Assembly: GCA_965651365.1 (NCBI GenBank)
Contig: CBFGSA010000007.1
Location: 1 to 42,428, forward strand
Source of the DNA: DASSBG01 sp965651365
Lineage (GTDB): Bacteria > Pseudomonadota > Gammaproteobacteria > Xanthomonadales > Rhodanobacteraceae
Direction: 5' to 3'
Length of the DNA: 42,428 bases
Within the stretch, counting starts at the first letter, position 1; every line of letters starts with the position of its first letter. The notes beneath the pieces are model-generated. The model did no database searches. It had not been told where the DNA came from and saw only the letters and a program-made list of their open reading frames with translations. The translations under genes and the position numbers were made by a program. This document shows positions 33,567 through 42,338 of the stretch, piece by piece.

Positions 33567-33695
33567 CGTCATTCTGCACGGAGCCGAAGACGCGTCATGC
33601 TACACGCAGTCGCCGGCCGCAGAATCCAATCCCCGATCGTTCGCGCATTGGATTGTGCGACTTCAGTCGCGACGCTCCTTGCGTGCAGAATGACG
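33567..33695. repeat. inverted-repeat (REP-like) element after comM
   Basis: CGTCATTCTGCACG (33567-33580) is perfectly inverted at 33682-33695 (CGTGCAGAATGACG). Shorter internal dyads such as CGCATTGGATTGTGCG lie between. It follows the comM stop by 11 bp and could form a terminator-like cruciform or be a dispersed REP-type repeat. Confidence 0.65.
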
Positions 33696-33759
33696 CAAGC
33701 GTGAAGTTCACAGGGAACTTTGGGGAACCACGGCGCCAGCGGATGGTTACAATGCCACC

Positions 33760-35595
33760 GTGGATCTGTCTTCCCTGAATCTCAATCCGGCCCTGATGCT
33801 GACGGCGTTGCTGGGCGTGGGCTTTCTTGCGCAGTGGCTGGCGTGGCGCATCCGCCTGCCCGCGATTCTGCCTCTGCTGGTGATCGGCCTGGTGCTGGGG
33901 CCGCTGCTGGGTGTGGTGAAACCGGATGCGCTGCTCGGCGATCTGCTGTTTCCGGCGGTATCGCTGGCGGTGGCGATCATTCTGTTCGAGGGCAGCATCA
34001 ACCTGCGCTTCAGCGAGCTGAAGGGCATCGGTCACGCGGTGCGCCGCCTGGTCAGTTCGGGCGCGGCGGTGGCGGTGCTGGGCCTGGCGGCGGCGGCGCA
34101 CTGGATTGCCGGCCTGTCCTGGCCGCTGGCCTTTCTGTTCGGCGCCCTGACCTGTGTCACCGGCCCCACCGTGATCAACCCGATGCTGCGCGCGGTGCGG
34201 CCCAATGCCAAGGTCAGCAACCTGTTGCGCTGGGAAGGTATCGTGATCGATCCGATCGGCGCGCTGCTGGCGGTGCTGGTGTACGAAATCATCGTGTCCA
34301 AGGAGTTCCAGGGCCATTCGCTGTGGATGTTCCTGTTCACCTTCGGCAGCGGTGTCGGTATCGGCGTGATTGCGGCACTGCTGCTGGCGGCGCTGCTGAA
34401 GCGCCAGTTCATCCCCGAGTATCTGCAAAGCTACGCCACCCTGGCGCTGCTGCTGGCGGCCTTTTCCGGCAGCAACGCGATCACCCACGAGTCGGGCCTG
34501 CTGGCGGTGACGGTGATGGGCATCGTGCTGGGCAATCTGCGTCACGTGCACATCGACCTGATCACCAATTTCAAGGAAGACCTGTCGATCCTGCTGGTGT
34601 CGATGCTGTTCATCATCCTCGCCGCGCGCCTGCCGTGGCCGCTGCCGACCGGCACGCTGACGACCGGCTTGCTGATTTATCTCGCGGCACAGTTCATCGT
34701 GCGGCCCCTGTCGGTGGGCCTGGCCACCCTGCGCAGTTCGCTCACCTGGCGCGAACGGGCGCTGGCGGCCTGGATTTCCCCGCGCGGCATCGTCGCCGCA
34801 GCGATATCGGCGCTGTTTGCACTGGAACTTGAAACCCGCGGCATGCCCGGTGCCGACCGGCTGGTGCCGCTGGTGTTCATCCTGATCATCGCCACCGTGG
34901 TGGTGCAAAGCGCAACCGCCGGGCCGCTGGCGCGCTGGCTCGGGGTGCGTGCACCCGAGCCGCGCGGTGTGCTGGTGTTCGGCGTCAATCCGGTGGCGCG
35001 GGCGATCGCCGCGGCACTGGCCAAACAGGATGTGCCCGTGCTGGTGGCCGGCGACGACTGGGAAGGCATCCGTGCCGCACGCATGCAGGGCCTCAAGACC
35101 TATTTCGGCAATCCCACCTCGCAGCACGCACACAATTATCTGGACCATACGGGGCTGGGCCGGCTGCTGGCGATGTCGACCCAGCGCGAGATGAACTCGC
35201 TCACCAGCCTGCACTACCGCCAGGAATTCGGCCGCGACAAGGTCTACCGGTTGCGCAACCTCGGCGCCGACGAGAGCAGCGAGCGGGCTTCGTTCGCCAA
35301 TCCGCTGCTGGCGCCGGCCCTGTTCGGCGAAGACATGACCAATTCGCGCTTCCAGGAGCTGCTGGACGAAGGCTGGCAGATCAAGACCACCACCCTGACC
35401 GAGGCCTACGACTGGCCGCAATTCGTCGAGGCCTGGGGCTCGGACCTGATCCTGCTGTTCCTGATCACCGACAGGGGCAATCTGCGCATGGCCAGCTCCA
35501 AGCGCGAGCTGGAGCCCAGGCCGGGTTTTGCGGTGACCGCGCTGGTACCGCCGGGCAATCCGAGAGACGACGTGATGCAGACCGCCGAAACCTGA
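33760..35595 (+). CDS. CPA1-family Na+/H+ (or K+/H+) antiporter with C-terminal TrkA-like domain
   Basis: About 12-13 membrane helices (residues 10-400) carry the CPA1 hallmarks: LPAILPLLVIGLVLGP in TM2, FEGSINLRF in TM3, FGALTCVTGPTVINPML in TM5 and the ion-site region EGIVIDPIGALLA. The soluble C-terminus (about 410-611) starts with a Rossmann-like TrkA-N segment (GVLVFGVNPVARAIAAALAKQ) that may sense nucleotide or pH. The start is GTG33760; length 611 aa. It exchanges cations for protons across the inner membrane. It stands apart from the transposon as a host gene downstream of comM. Confidence 0.88.
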   Translation: MDLSSLNLNPALMLTALLGVGFLAQWLAWRIRLPAILPLLVIGLVLGPLLGVVKPDALLGDLLFPAVSLAVAIILFEGSINLRFSELKGIGHAVRRLVSSGAAVAVLGLAAAAHWIAGLSWPLAFLFGALTCVTGPTVINPMLRAVRPNAKVSNLLRWEGIVIDPIGALLAVLVYEIIVSKEFQGHSLWMFLFTFGSGVGIGVIAALLLAALLKRQFIPEYLQSYATLALLLAAFSGSNAITHESGLLAVTVMGIVLGNLRHVHIDLITNFKEDLSILLVSMLFIILAARLPWPLPTGTLTTGLLIYLAAQFIVRPLSVGLATLRSSLTWRERALAAWISPRGIVAAAISALFALELETRGMPGADRLVPLVFILIIATVVVQSATAGPLARWLGVRAPEPRGVLVFGVNPVARAIAAALAKQDVPVLVAGDDWEGIRAARMQGLKTYFGNPTSQHAHNYLDHTGLGRLLAMSTQREMNSLTSLHYRQEFGRDKVYRLRNLGADESSERASFANPLLAPALFGEDMTNSRFQELLDEGWQIKTTTLTEAYDWPQFVEAWGSDLILLFLITDRGNLRMASSKRELEPRPGFAVTALVPPGNPRDDVMQTAET

Positions 35596-35607
35596 GACAG
35601 CCGTTCG

Positions 35608-36207
35608 TCACACGTCGTGATGCTTGCCGCGGAATGGCGCGTAGAACGCGCGCAGTCGGGCCAGATCTGCACCGATGTTGTCGCTCATCGTGTGCACCGA
35701 ACCGAGGTGGATGGACTTGTCCGGGTAATGAAAGGCCACAGGGAACACCGGCACGCCGGCCTGCTGCGCAATGTGCCAGAAACCGGTTTTCCATTCGGCC
35801 ACCTGACGCCGCGTGCCCTCCGGCGTGAGGCCAAGCCACAAAGCGTCTGTCGCACGAAAGGTATCGATCATCTGTTCGACCACGCCGCGCGCCGAATGGC
35901 GGGTAATCGGAATGCCGCCCAGATGCCGCAACAGCCAGCCCAGCGGCCCGCGGAACAGCTCACGCTTGGCCATGAATCCGACATCCAGACCCATGCCGAT
36001 TTTCATCAGCAAACCCCAGATGCCATCCCACCAGCTCGAATGCGGCGCGGCGATCAGCACCAGCTTGCGCACATTCGGCACGTGGCCGACCAAACGCCAG
36101 CCACTGGCACGCAGCAGCGCCCGACACAGTCGACGACCCGAATGGTCACGCAAATGGGGTGCAAGTGAAGGCAGATCGGCCGGCGCCGGCACGCCCGGGC
36201 TGCTCAT
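35608..36207 (-). CDS. PlsC-like lysophospholipid acyltransferase
   Basis: The acyltransferase motifs are present: HSSWWDG (HX4D) at about residues 55-61 and TPEGTR near 128-133. The upstream part, KRELFRGPLGWLLRHLGGIPITR, matches the usual substrate-binding block. At 199 aa it is a short 1-acyl-glycerol-phosphate acyltransferase-like enzyme acting at the inner membrane in phospholipid synthesis or repair. ATG36207 overlaps the arfB stop (ATGA); longer frames read antisense through arfB. The exact acceptor is not clear. Confidence 0.85.
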   Translation of the reverse strand: MSSPGVPAPADLPSLAPHLRDHSGRRLCRALLRASGWRLVGHVPNVRKLVLIAAPHSSWWDGIWGLLMKIGMGLDVGFMAKRELFRGPLGWLLRHLGGIPITRHSARGVVEQMIDTFRATDALWLGLTPEGTRRQVAEWKTGFWHIAQQAGVPVFPVAFHYPDKSIHLGSVHTMSDNIGADLARLRAFYAPFRGKHHDV

Positions 36208-36626
36208 TCGCCGCTCCAGTCGCGCGAACGGGCTTTCTTGATCTGGCCGCGTTTGCTCTTGTCGTCCATGCGGCGGCGTCGGGCTGCCTTGCTGGGCTTG
36301 GTCGGAATGCGCTTTTTGGGTGGTCTGGTCGCGGCCGCAATCAGGTTCACCAGACGCTGGCGGGCGTCCTCGCGGTTGCGTGCCTGGTCGCGATGGCGGC
36401 GCGCCTGGATTACCAGCACGCCGTCGCTGGTCAGGCGCCGGTCGTGTTTTTGCAGCAGACGCTCGCGCACCGCTTCGGGCAGGGATGGCGAGCGCGCCAC
36501 ATCGAAGCGCAGCTCGACCGCACTCTCGGTGCGGTTGACATGCTGCCCGCCCGGCCCGCCGGCGCGCACGAAACTCTCCGACAGCTCGGCCTCGGCAATG
36601 GCGATGGTTCGCGTGACCTGCAACAT
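36204..36626 (-). CDS. arfB: ArfB (YaeJ) ribosome-rescue peptidyl-tRNA hydrolase
   Basis: The GGQ motif lies in VRAGGPGGQHVNRTESAVELRFD, and the basic C-terminal tail (KAARRRRMDDKSKRGQIKKA) enters the mRNA channel of stalled ribosomes. MLQVTRTIAIAEAEL aligns with the E. coli ArfB N-terminus, so ATG36626 (140 aa) is preferred over an upstream ATG at 36644. It releases peptides from ribosomes stuck on truncated mRNAs. It is translationally coupled to the acyltransferase gene. Confidence 0.95.
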   Translation of the reverse strand: MLQVTRTIAIAEAELSESFVRAGGPGGQHVNRTESAVELRFDVARSPSLPEAVRERLLQKHDRRLTSDGVLVIQARRHRDQARNREDARQRLVNLIAAATRPPKKRIPTKPSKAARRRRMDDKSKRGQIKKARSRDWSGE

Positions 36627-36716
36627 GGTCCGATTGTACGGCATGCATGGCGAGGACCAAGGCAGGGCGCCGGTGATGCGCGCAGTGCACCCTCGGCAGC
36701 CATGGGGCCTCGGGTG

Positions 36717-38654
36717 TCAGGCTGTCTGGCGCTCGCGCATCCAGTTGATCAGGCCGCCGGCCAGCAGCACCTCGATCTGGCGCGGCGAGAGCTGGTGCTT
36801 GAGCTTGAGGGGTTTCTTTTTGCCCACCTTCGCTTCCAGCGTGTCGGACTTGGTCAGGGACTCGCGCAGGTCTTCCAGTGTCAGCACATCGCCCTGCTCC
36901 AGCGTGTCGTAGTTGGCGGCATCGGCGAAGCTGAGCGGCAGCACGCCGAAGTTGACCAGGTTCTGCCAGTGGATACGGGCGTAGTCCTTGGCCACGACGG
37001 CACGCAGACCGAGATAGCGCGGGGCCAGGGCGGCGTGTTCGCGCGAGGAACCCTGGCCGTAGTTTTCGCCCCCGACAATGGCATGGCCGCCCTGCTTCTT
37101 GGCGCGTGCCACGTATTTGTTGTCGACCTGCTCGTAGACAAAGTTGGCGATCTCGGGGATGTTGCTGCGGAAGGGCAGCACCCGCGCGCCGGCCGGCATG
37201 ATTTCGTCGGTGGAAATGTCGTCGCCGACTTTCAGCAGCACCGGCAGTTCCATCGCGTCGGGCAGGGGATCGAACTCCGGCAGCGAGGCAATGTTGGGCC
37301 CCTTGACCAGTTCGATGTTGCGCGCCTCGGCCAGCGGCAGGGGGGCTTCCAGATTGCGTATATCGACAATCGGATTGTTGCTGTCATGAATATCGGGGTA
37401 ATCCATGTCCAGCGTGCGTGGATCGGTGATCACGCCCGTGAGCGCCGAGGCGGTGGCGGTTTCCGGGCTGCACAGGAACACCGAATCCTCGCGTGTGCCC
37501 GAGCGGCCGGGGAAGTTGCGCGGCGTGGTGCGCAGGCTGTTGCGCCCCGAAGCGGGCGCCTGACCCATGCCGATGCAGCCGTTGCAGCCGGCCTGGTGCA
37601 GGCGCGCGCCGGCCTCCAGCAAATGGCTCATGTGACCGTCGCGGATCAGGGTGGCGAGGATGCCGCGCGATGAAGGGTTGATGTCGAACGAGACCTGACC
37701 GCTGACATTTCGACCAGCGACCATGGCCGCGCTGATCGCGTAGTCGCGAAAGCCGGGATTGGCCGAGGAGCCGATATAGGCCTGGTACAGCGGCTGGCCA
37801 GCGATTTCGGCTACCCGCACCACGTTGCCGGGGCTGGTCGGCTTGGCGATCAGCGGTTCCAGATGGGACAGATTGATGGCCTCGTGAACGTCGTAATCGG
37901 CGCCTTCGTCGGCCACCAGCTCGACCCAGTCCTCGCCGCGGCCGTGAGCGGTGAGGAAGCGCCGCACCTCCTCGTCAGAAGGGAACACGGTGGTGGTGGC
38001 GCCCAGCTCGGCACCCATGTTGGCGATCACGTGGCGGTCCATCGCCGACAGGTGCGCCAGACCCGGACCGTAGTATTCGATGATGCGGCCCACGCCACCG
38101 TCGACATCATGGCGGCGCAGCATTTCCAGAATCACGTCCTTGGCCGAGACCCAGTCCGGCAGTTCGCCGGTCAGCTTGACACCCCAGATTTCGGGCATCC
38201 TGGTGTAGAGCGGTTCGCCGGCCATGGCCATCGCCACTTCCAGGCCGCCGGCGCCGATCGCCAGCATGCCGAGCGATCCGGCCGCCGGGGTGTGGCTGTC
38301 CGAGCCCAGCATGGTCTTGCCCGGCTTGCCGAAGTGCTGCATGTGCACCGGATGCGACACGCCGTTGCCGGGGCGCGAAAACCACACGCCGAAGCGCTGG
38401 CAGGCGCTTTGCAGGAACAGGTGATCGTCCGGGTTCTTGTAGTCTTCCTGGATCAGGTTGTGATCCACGTACTGGGCCGAGACCTCGGTCTTGACCCGGT
38501 CGAGCTGCATCGCTTCCAGCTCCAGCATCACCAGGGTGCCGGTGGCATCCTGGGTCAGGGTCTGATCGATCTTCAGCGCAATTTCGGTGCCCGGCTTCAT
38601 CTCGCCGTCGAGCAGATGACCGCGGATCAGCTTGTGCGCAACATTCATGGCCAT
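36717..38654 (-). CDS. aconitate hydratase (putative, Aquifex-type family)
   Basis: ATG38654 has AAGGAG 6 bases upstream and gives 645 aa. Aconitase landmarks are clear: GSDSHTPAAGSLG, FDINPSSRG, the CNGCIG cluster-binding pair, and the swivel domain with GDDISTDEIMPAG and GGENYGQGSSREHAA. It interconverts citrate and isocitrate. The stretch that in classical aconitases reads IGSCTNSS is here IGSSANPG, so the third iron-sulfur ligand cysteine is not in its usual place; this may be a property of the family. The length and layout fit the shorter aconitase branch, not AcnA/AcnB. Confidence 0.88.
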   Translation of the reverse strand: MAMNVAHKLIRGHLLDGEMKPGTEIALKIDQTLTQDATGTLVMLELEAMQLDRVKTEVSAQYVDHNLIQEDYKNPDDHLFLQSACQRFGVWFSRPGNGVSHPVHMQHFGKPGKTMLGSDSHTPAAGSLGMLAIGAGGLEVAMAMAGEPLYTRMPEIWGVKLTGELPDWVSAKDVILEMLRRHDVDGGVGRIIEYYGPGLAHLSAMDRHVIANMGAELGATTTVFPSDEEVRRFLTAHGRGEDWVELVADEGADYDVHEAINLSHLEPLIAKPTSPGNVVRVAEIAGQPLYQAYIGSSANPGFRDYAISAAMVAGRNVSGQVSFDINPSSRGILATLIRDGHMSHLLEAGARLHQAGCNGCIGMGQAPASGRNSLRTTPRNFPGRSGTREDSVFLCSPETATASALTGVITDPRTLDMDYPDIHDSNNPIVDIRNLEAPLPLAEARNIELVKGPNIASLPEFDPLPDAMELPVLLKVGDDISTDEIMPAGARVLPFRSNIPEIANFVYEQVDNKYVARAKKQGGHAIVGGENYGQGSSREHAALAPRYLGLRAVVAKDYARIHWQNLVNFGVLPLSFADAANYDTLEQGDVLTLEDLRESLTKSDTLEAKVGKKKPLKLKHQLSPRQIEVLLAGGLINWMRERQTA

Positions 38655-38772
38655 GACGAACTCCTTGTGCGGTGAACGACGATGTCTCCACGATAGCCCG
38701 CCAATCCCCAAGCCACGCTGAAGACCGCATTGGCCTGTTGACAGGTGCGGGAGCCTCTGCTCCACTGTCACC

Positions 38773-38847
38773 ATGATTTGCGTGCGTACCACGACCACCA
38801 CGACGACTACCACCACGCCAGCGGTGTGGGTGTTCGTGCGCGACTAG
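38773..38847 (+). CDS. thrL: thr operon leader peptide
   Basis: A 24-codon frame, MICVR followed by ten consecutive threonine codons and PAVWVFVRD, lies 90 bp before thrA. This is the classic arrangement for attenuation: ribosomes stalling on Thr codons when charged tRNA-Thr is scarce change the downstream RNA fold. E. coli thrL is similar (ISTTITTTITITT). No clear Shine-Dalgarno precedes it. A TTGACA hexamer at 38738-38743 is a candidate -35, with a poor -10 17 bp later. Confidence 0.85.
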   Translation: MICVRTTTTTTTTTTPAVWVFVRD

Positions 38848-38925
38848 AGTTCAGACACGGCCCCACCCGGACACGGGTTGCGGGCCACGAGATGCCGGTT
38901 CGCAGGCCGACCCAGGGCGGCTTTT
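38848..38925 (+). terminator. candidate thr attenuator
   Basis: Several GC-rich dyads lie between the leader stop and thrA: ACCCGGACACGGGT (5-bp stem), GGCCC/GGGCC around it, and GCCGACCCAGGGCGGC followed directly by TTTT just before the thrA ribosome-binding site. The last looks like the terminator hairpin; the first pair may be competing structures. The fold was judged by eye. Confidence 0.55.
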
Positions 38926-38937
38926 CAGGAGACCGGC

Positions 38938-41418
38938 ATGGCAATACCCGAAAGTGATTCATCCGCCCAGCCTGCGCAGGGCGCCTGCGTGCACAAGTTT
39001 GGCGGCGCCAGCGTGGCCGATGCGGCGGGCTTCCGCCGCGTGGCGGCCATCGTCACGGCACAGGCCGCGACGCGCCGCTGCGTCATTGTGGTGTCGGCGG
39101 TGGCTGGCGTCACCAATACCCTGGTGGCGCTGGCAGCCGACGCCGTGGCCGGGCGCGACTGGCGCGGTGGCGTGGCCGAGCTCAAAAGCCTGCACGTTGC
39201 TCTGGCGCGCGAACTGCTGGGCGAAGACGCGGCACCGGCCACAGCTGAAATCGAGGCGCGTTGCCAGTCCCTGTGCCGACATCTGGATGCGCTGTCGGTG
39301 GTGGCGGTGGCCAGCGAAGCGGCGTTGGCGCCGGTGCACGCTTGCGGTGAACTGCTCAGCTCGCAGCTTCTGTGCGGGCTGCTGCAAGCGCAAGGCGAAC
39401 AGGTGGCCTGGCTCAATGCACGCGAGATCCTGGTGGTTGCGCCCGGCGAGCTCGGCAAGCGGGTCGACTGGTCGGCCAGCGGTGAAAACCTGGCGAAGTG
39501 GCGGGCGCAGCAGTCGGCGTCCGTGCTGGTGGCGCCCGGCTTCGTGGCGCGCGATCCGTCGGGACAGGTGACGACCCTGGGCCGCAATGGCAGCGACTTC
39601 TCGGCGGCGATTCTGGCGCGATTGATTGATGCCGCCGAGCTCACCCTGTGGGGCGATACCGACGGCGTGCTGTCGGCCGATCCGCGCCTGGTGCCCGATG
39701 CGGTATCGGTGCCGGCACTGAGCTACGACGAAGCCTGCGAGCTGGCCTATTTCGGTGCCCGCGTGATCCATCCACAGACCCTGGCACCGGCCATGGCTTC
39801 GGGCATGCCGCTGCGCATTCGCGGCTTCAACACGCCCGACGCGGCCGGCACGCGCATTGGCGCCCACTCCGATGGCGCGCCGGTCAAGGGCCTGAGCACG
39901 ATGCGTGATCTGGCCCTGGTCACGATCGAAGGCGCCGGCATGTTGGGCGTCCCGGGCACGGCCGAGCGCGTGTTCGCGGCGCTGCGCCAGGCCGGCGTGT
40001 CGGTGGTGATGATTTCGCAAGGTTCCTCGGAGCATTCGATCTGCTGCGCCGTTCGCTCTGGCGAGCGCGAACGGGCCGAAAAGGTGCTGGCCCGCGCCTT
40101 TGCGCCCGAGCTGGCCGAAGGCAGCGTGCATGCGGTACGTGGCGAGTCCGGCATTGCGGTGCTGGCCGCGGTCGGCGACGGCATGGCCGGCACGCCCGGC
40201 ACGGCCGCACGGCTGTTTGCGGCATTGGCCCGGGCCGGTATCAATATCCGCGCCATCGCCCAGGGCGCCTCGGAGCGCAACATCTCGCTGGCGGTGGCCG
40301 AGGCCGAGGTGCAGCGCGCCCTGCGCGCGGCGCACGCCGCCTTCTGGCTGTCACCGCAGACCCTCAGTATCGGTGTGATCGGTGCCGGCCGCGTGGGCCG
40401 CGCCCTGCTGGCGCAACTGGCCGCCAGCCGCGCGCGGCTGCAACGCGAGGCCGGGCTGGACTTGCGCGTGCGGGCCGTGGCCGGCAGCCGCCGCATGTGG
40501 CTGGGCGAGGCCGAGAGCGCGCCCGATGCACTGGACGAGCGTGCCCGTCACGATTGCGACATCGCCGCGCTCGCCGCCCACGTCCAGGCCGAACATCTGC
40601 CGCACGCCCTGCTGATCGACTGCACCGCAGCCGGCGAAATGGCCGATCGCTATCCGGCCTGGCTTGGTCGCGGCATCCACGTGGTCACGCCCAACAAGCA
40701 CGCCGGCGCCGGCGACCTGGCGCGCTGGCGCGCGATCCGGAAGGCGATGGCACGCAGCCACTGGCGCTACGAAGCGACGGTCGGCGCCGGCCTGCCGATC
40801 ATGCAAACGCTGCGCGATCTGCTCGACACCGGCGACGAATTGATTGCCATCGACGGCGTGCTCTCGGGCTCGCTGGCCTGGCTGTTCAATGCCTTCGACG
40901 GTCGTCGGCCGTTTTCCGAACTGGTGGCCGAAGCGCAGGACAAGGGTTACACCGAACCCGACCCGCGCGAGGATCTGTCGGGCATGGATGTGGCGCGCAA
41001 GCTGGTGATCCTGGCCCGCGAGGCCGGCCGCGAGCTGAGCCTGGCCGATGTCGAGATCGAAAACCTGGTGCCGCCCGAGCTGGCCGAGCTACCCGTCGAT
41101 GCCTTGCTGTCGGCACTGAGCGCAATGGACGCGGACATGGACACACGGCTGGAACAGGCCAGAAACCAGGATTGCGTGCTGCGCCACGTGGCCCAGCTTG
41201 ACCGCGACGGCCGCGCCAGCGTCGGCGTGCGTGCGTTGCCACGCAGCCATGCCTTTGCCGGCCTGAAGCTGACCGACAATTGCGTCCAGTTCACCACCGC
41301 GCGCTACTGTGACAATCCGCTGGTGGTGCAAGGCCCCGGCGCCGGCCCCGAAGTCACCGCGGCCGGAGTATTCGCCGATGTGCTGCGGATTGCCGTACAA
41401 CTGGGGAATGGATTGTGA
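38938..41418 (+). CDS. thrA: bifunctional aspartokinase / homoserine dehydrogenase I
   Basis: ATG38938 has AGGAGA 5 bases upstream; the longer frame from 38878 crosses the attenuator. The 826-aa protein has an aspartokinase domain (KFGGASVADAAGF at about 20-32; GRNGSDFSAAIL; LWGDTDGVLSADPRL), two ACT regulatory domains (LALVTIEGAGMLGVPGTAER and IAVLAAVGDGMAGTPGTAAR), and a homoserine dehydrogenase domain (IGVIGAGRVGRALL near 479-492; VTPNKHAGAG; YEATVGAGLPI). It catalyses the first and third steps of threonine synthesis and is feedback-inhibited by threonine through the ACT domains. It is the first gene of thrABC. Confidence 0.97.
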   Translation: MAIPESDSSAQPAQGACVHKFGGASVADAAGFRRVAAIVTAQAATRRCVIVVSAVAGVTNTLVALAADAVAGRDWRGGVAELKSLHVALARELLGEDAAPATAEIEARCQSLCRHLDALSVVAVASEAALAPVHACGELLSSQLLCGLLQAQGEQVAWLNAREILVVAPGELGKRVDWSASGENLAKWRAQQSASVLVAPGFVARDPSGQVTTLGRNGSDFSAAILARLIDAAELTLWGDTDGVLSADPRLVPDAVSVPALSYDEACELAYFGARVIHPQTLAPAMASGMPLRIRGFNTPDAAGTRIGAHSDGAPVKGLSTMRDLALVTIEGAGMLGVPGTAERVFAALRQAGVSVVMISQGSSEHSICCAVRSGERERAEKVLARAFAPELAEGSVHAVRGESGIAVLAAVGDGMAGTPGTAARLFAALARAGINIRAIAQGASERNISLAVAEAEVQRALRAAHAAFWLSPQTLSIGVIGAGRVGRALLAQLAASRARLQREAGLDLRVRAVAGSRRMWLGEAESAPDALDERARHDCDIAALAAHVQAEHLPHALLIDCTAAGEMADRYPAWLGRGIHVVTPNKHAGAGDLARWRAIRKAMARSHWRYEATVGAGLPIMQTLRDLLDTGDELIAIDGVLSGSLAWLFNAFDGRRPFSELVAEAQDKGYTEPDPREDLSGMDVARKLVILAREAGRELSLADVEIENLVPPELAELPVDALLSALSAMDADMDTRLEQARNQDCVLRHVAQLDRDGRASVGVRALPRSHAFAGLKLTDNCVQFTTARYCDNPLVVQGPGAGPEVTAAGVFADVLRIAVQLGNGL

Positions 41419-42338
41419 ACCGAATTACCCGCGCCTCCGCACCCGCCGGTGTCGGCAATGCGATTGCCGGCTTCGACCTGCTCGGCCACAGCATTGCCGG
41501 TCCACACGACCTCGCCACGGTGCGGCGCATCGAGGAACCCGAAGTGCGCATCGAGACGATTCGCGGCAGCGCCGTCGACTTGCCACTGGAGGCCGAACGG
41601 AATACCGCCGGCGCCGGCCTGATCGCCCTGCGCGATGCACTGGATCTGCCCTTCGGTTTCGCCGTCGAACTCGACAAGGGCATCCCGTTTGCCTCCGGCA
41701 TGGGCGGCTCGGCGGCCTCGTGCGTGGCCGCGCTGGTGGCGGCCAATGCCGTGCTCGATTCGCCCCTGCCGCGCGCGGCGCTGTACCCCTTCGCGCTGAC
41801 CGGAGAAGCCGCGGCCAGTGGCGGCAGGCACGGCGACAACGTGGGGCCGATGCTGCTGGGCGGTCTGTGCCTGAGCACCAGCGAGCGCTTGCTCGCGCTG
41901 CCGGTGCCGGAGAACCTGAGCGCGGTGCTGGTGCATCCCGAGCTTGAAGTCGAAACCCGCGCAGCCCGCGCGGCGCTCGATGGAGACTATCCGCTGGCGG
42001 CCTTCGTGCAGCAAGGCGGCCATCTGGCGCAGTTGCTGGCCGGCTTGTACCAGGGCAACCTGGATCTGATCCGGTCGGGGCTGGCCGATGTGGTGGTCGA
42101 GCCGCGCCGGGCCGGGTTGATTCCGGGTTTTGCCCGCGTCAAGCAAGCCGCGCTGGATCATGCGGCACTCGGCGCCGGCATCTCCGGTGCCGGGCCGAGC
42201 ATGGTCGCCTGGTTCGAAAATCAAACCGCGGCTGAAGCGGCGGCGCCGGCCATGCAGGCCGCATTCGCCAGTACCGGCCTGGACAGTCAGGCGTATGTAT
42301 CACCGGTCGATGGCCCGGCTGCGGAGGTGTTGACATGA
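41415..42338 (+). CDS. thrB: homoserine kinase
   Basis: A GHMP kinase of 307 aa. The N-terminal ASAPAGVGNAIAGFDLLGH and the ATP-binding GIPFASGMGGSAAS at about 90-103 are diagnostic, with the C-terminal GAGISGAGPSMVAWF motif. GTG41415 overlaps the thrA stop by four bases. It phosphorylates homoserine to O-phosphohomoserine for threonine synthase. Confidence 0.97.
   Translation: MNRITRASAPAGVGNAIAGFDLLGHSIAGPHDLATVRRIEEPEVRIETIRGSAVDLPLEAERNTAGAGLIALRDALDLPFGFAVELDKGIPFASGMGGSAASCVAALVAANAVLDSPLPRAALYPFALTGEAAASGGRHGDNVGPMLLGGLCLSTSERLLALPVPENLSAVLVHPELEVETRAARAALDGDYPLAAFVQQGGHLAQLLAGLYQGNLDLIRSGLADVVVEPRRAGLIPGFARVKQAALDHAALGAGISGAGPSMVAWFENQTAAEAAAPAMQAAFASTGLDSQAYVSPVDGPAAEVLT

Noticed and set aside
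33595..35421. 608-aa minus-strand ORF opposite the antiporter
   Set aside because: Gln/Arg/His-rich low-complexity frame typical of antisense to membrane-protein codons; the plus-strand gene has clear transmembrane and CPA1 motifs.
36159..37673. 504-aa plus-strand ORF opposite arfB and aconitase
   Set aside because: Antisense to two genes with definite family motifs; no domain of its own.
38745..38957. His/Asp-rich 70-aa ORF over the thr leader
   Set aside because: Out-of-frame reading of the Thr codon run; the leader frame has the biologically expected content and ends before the attenuator.
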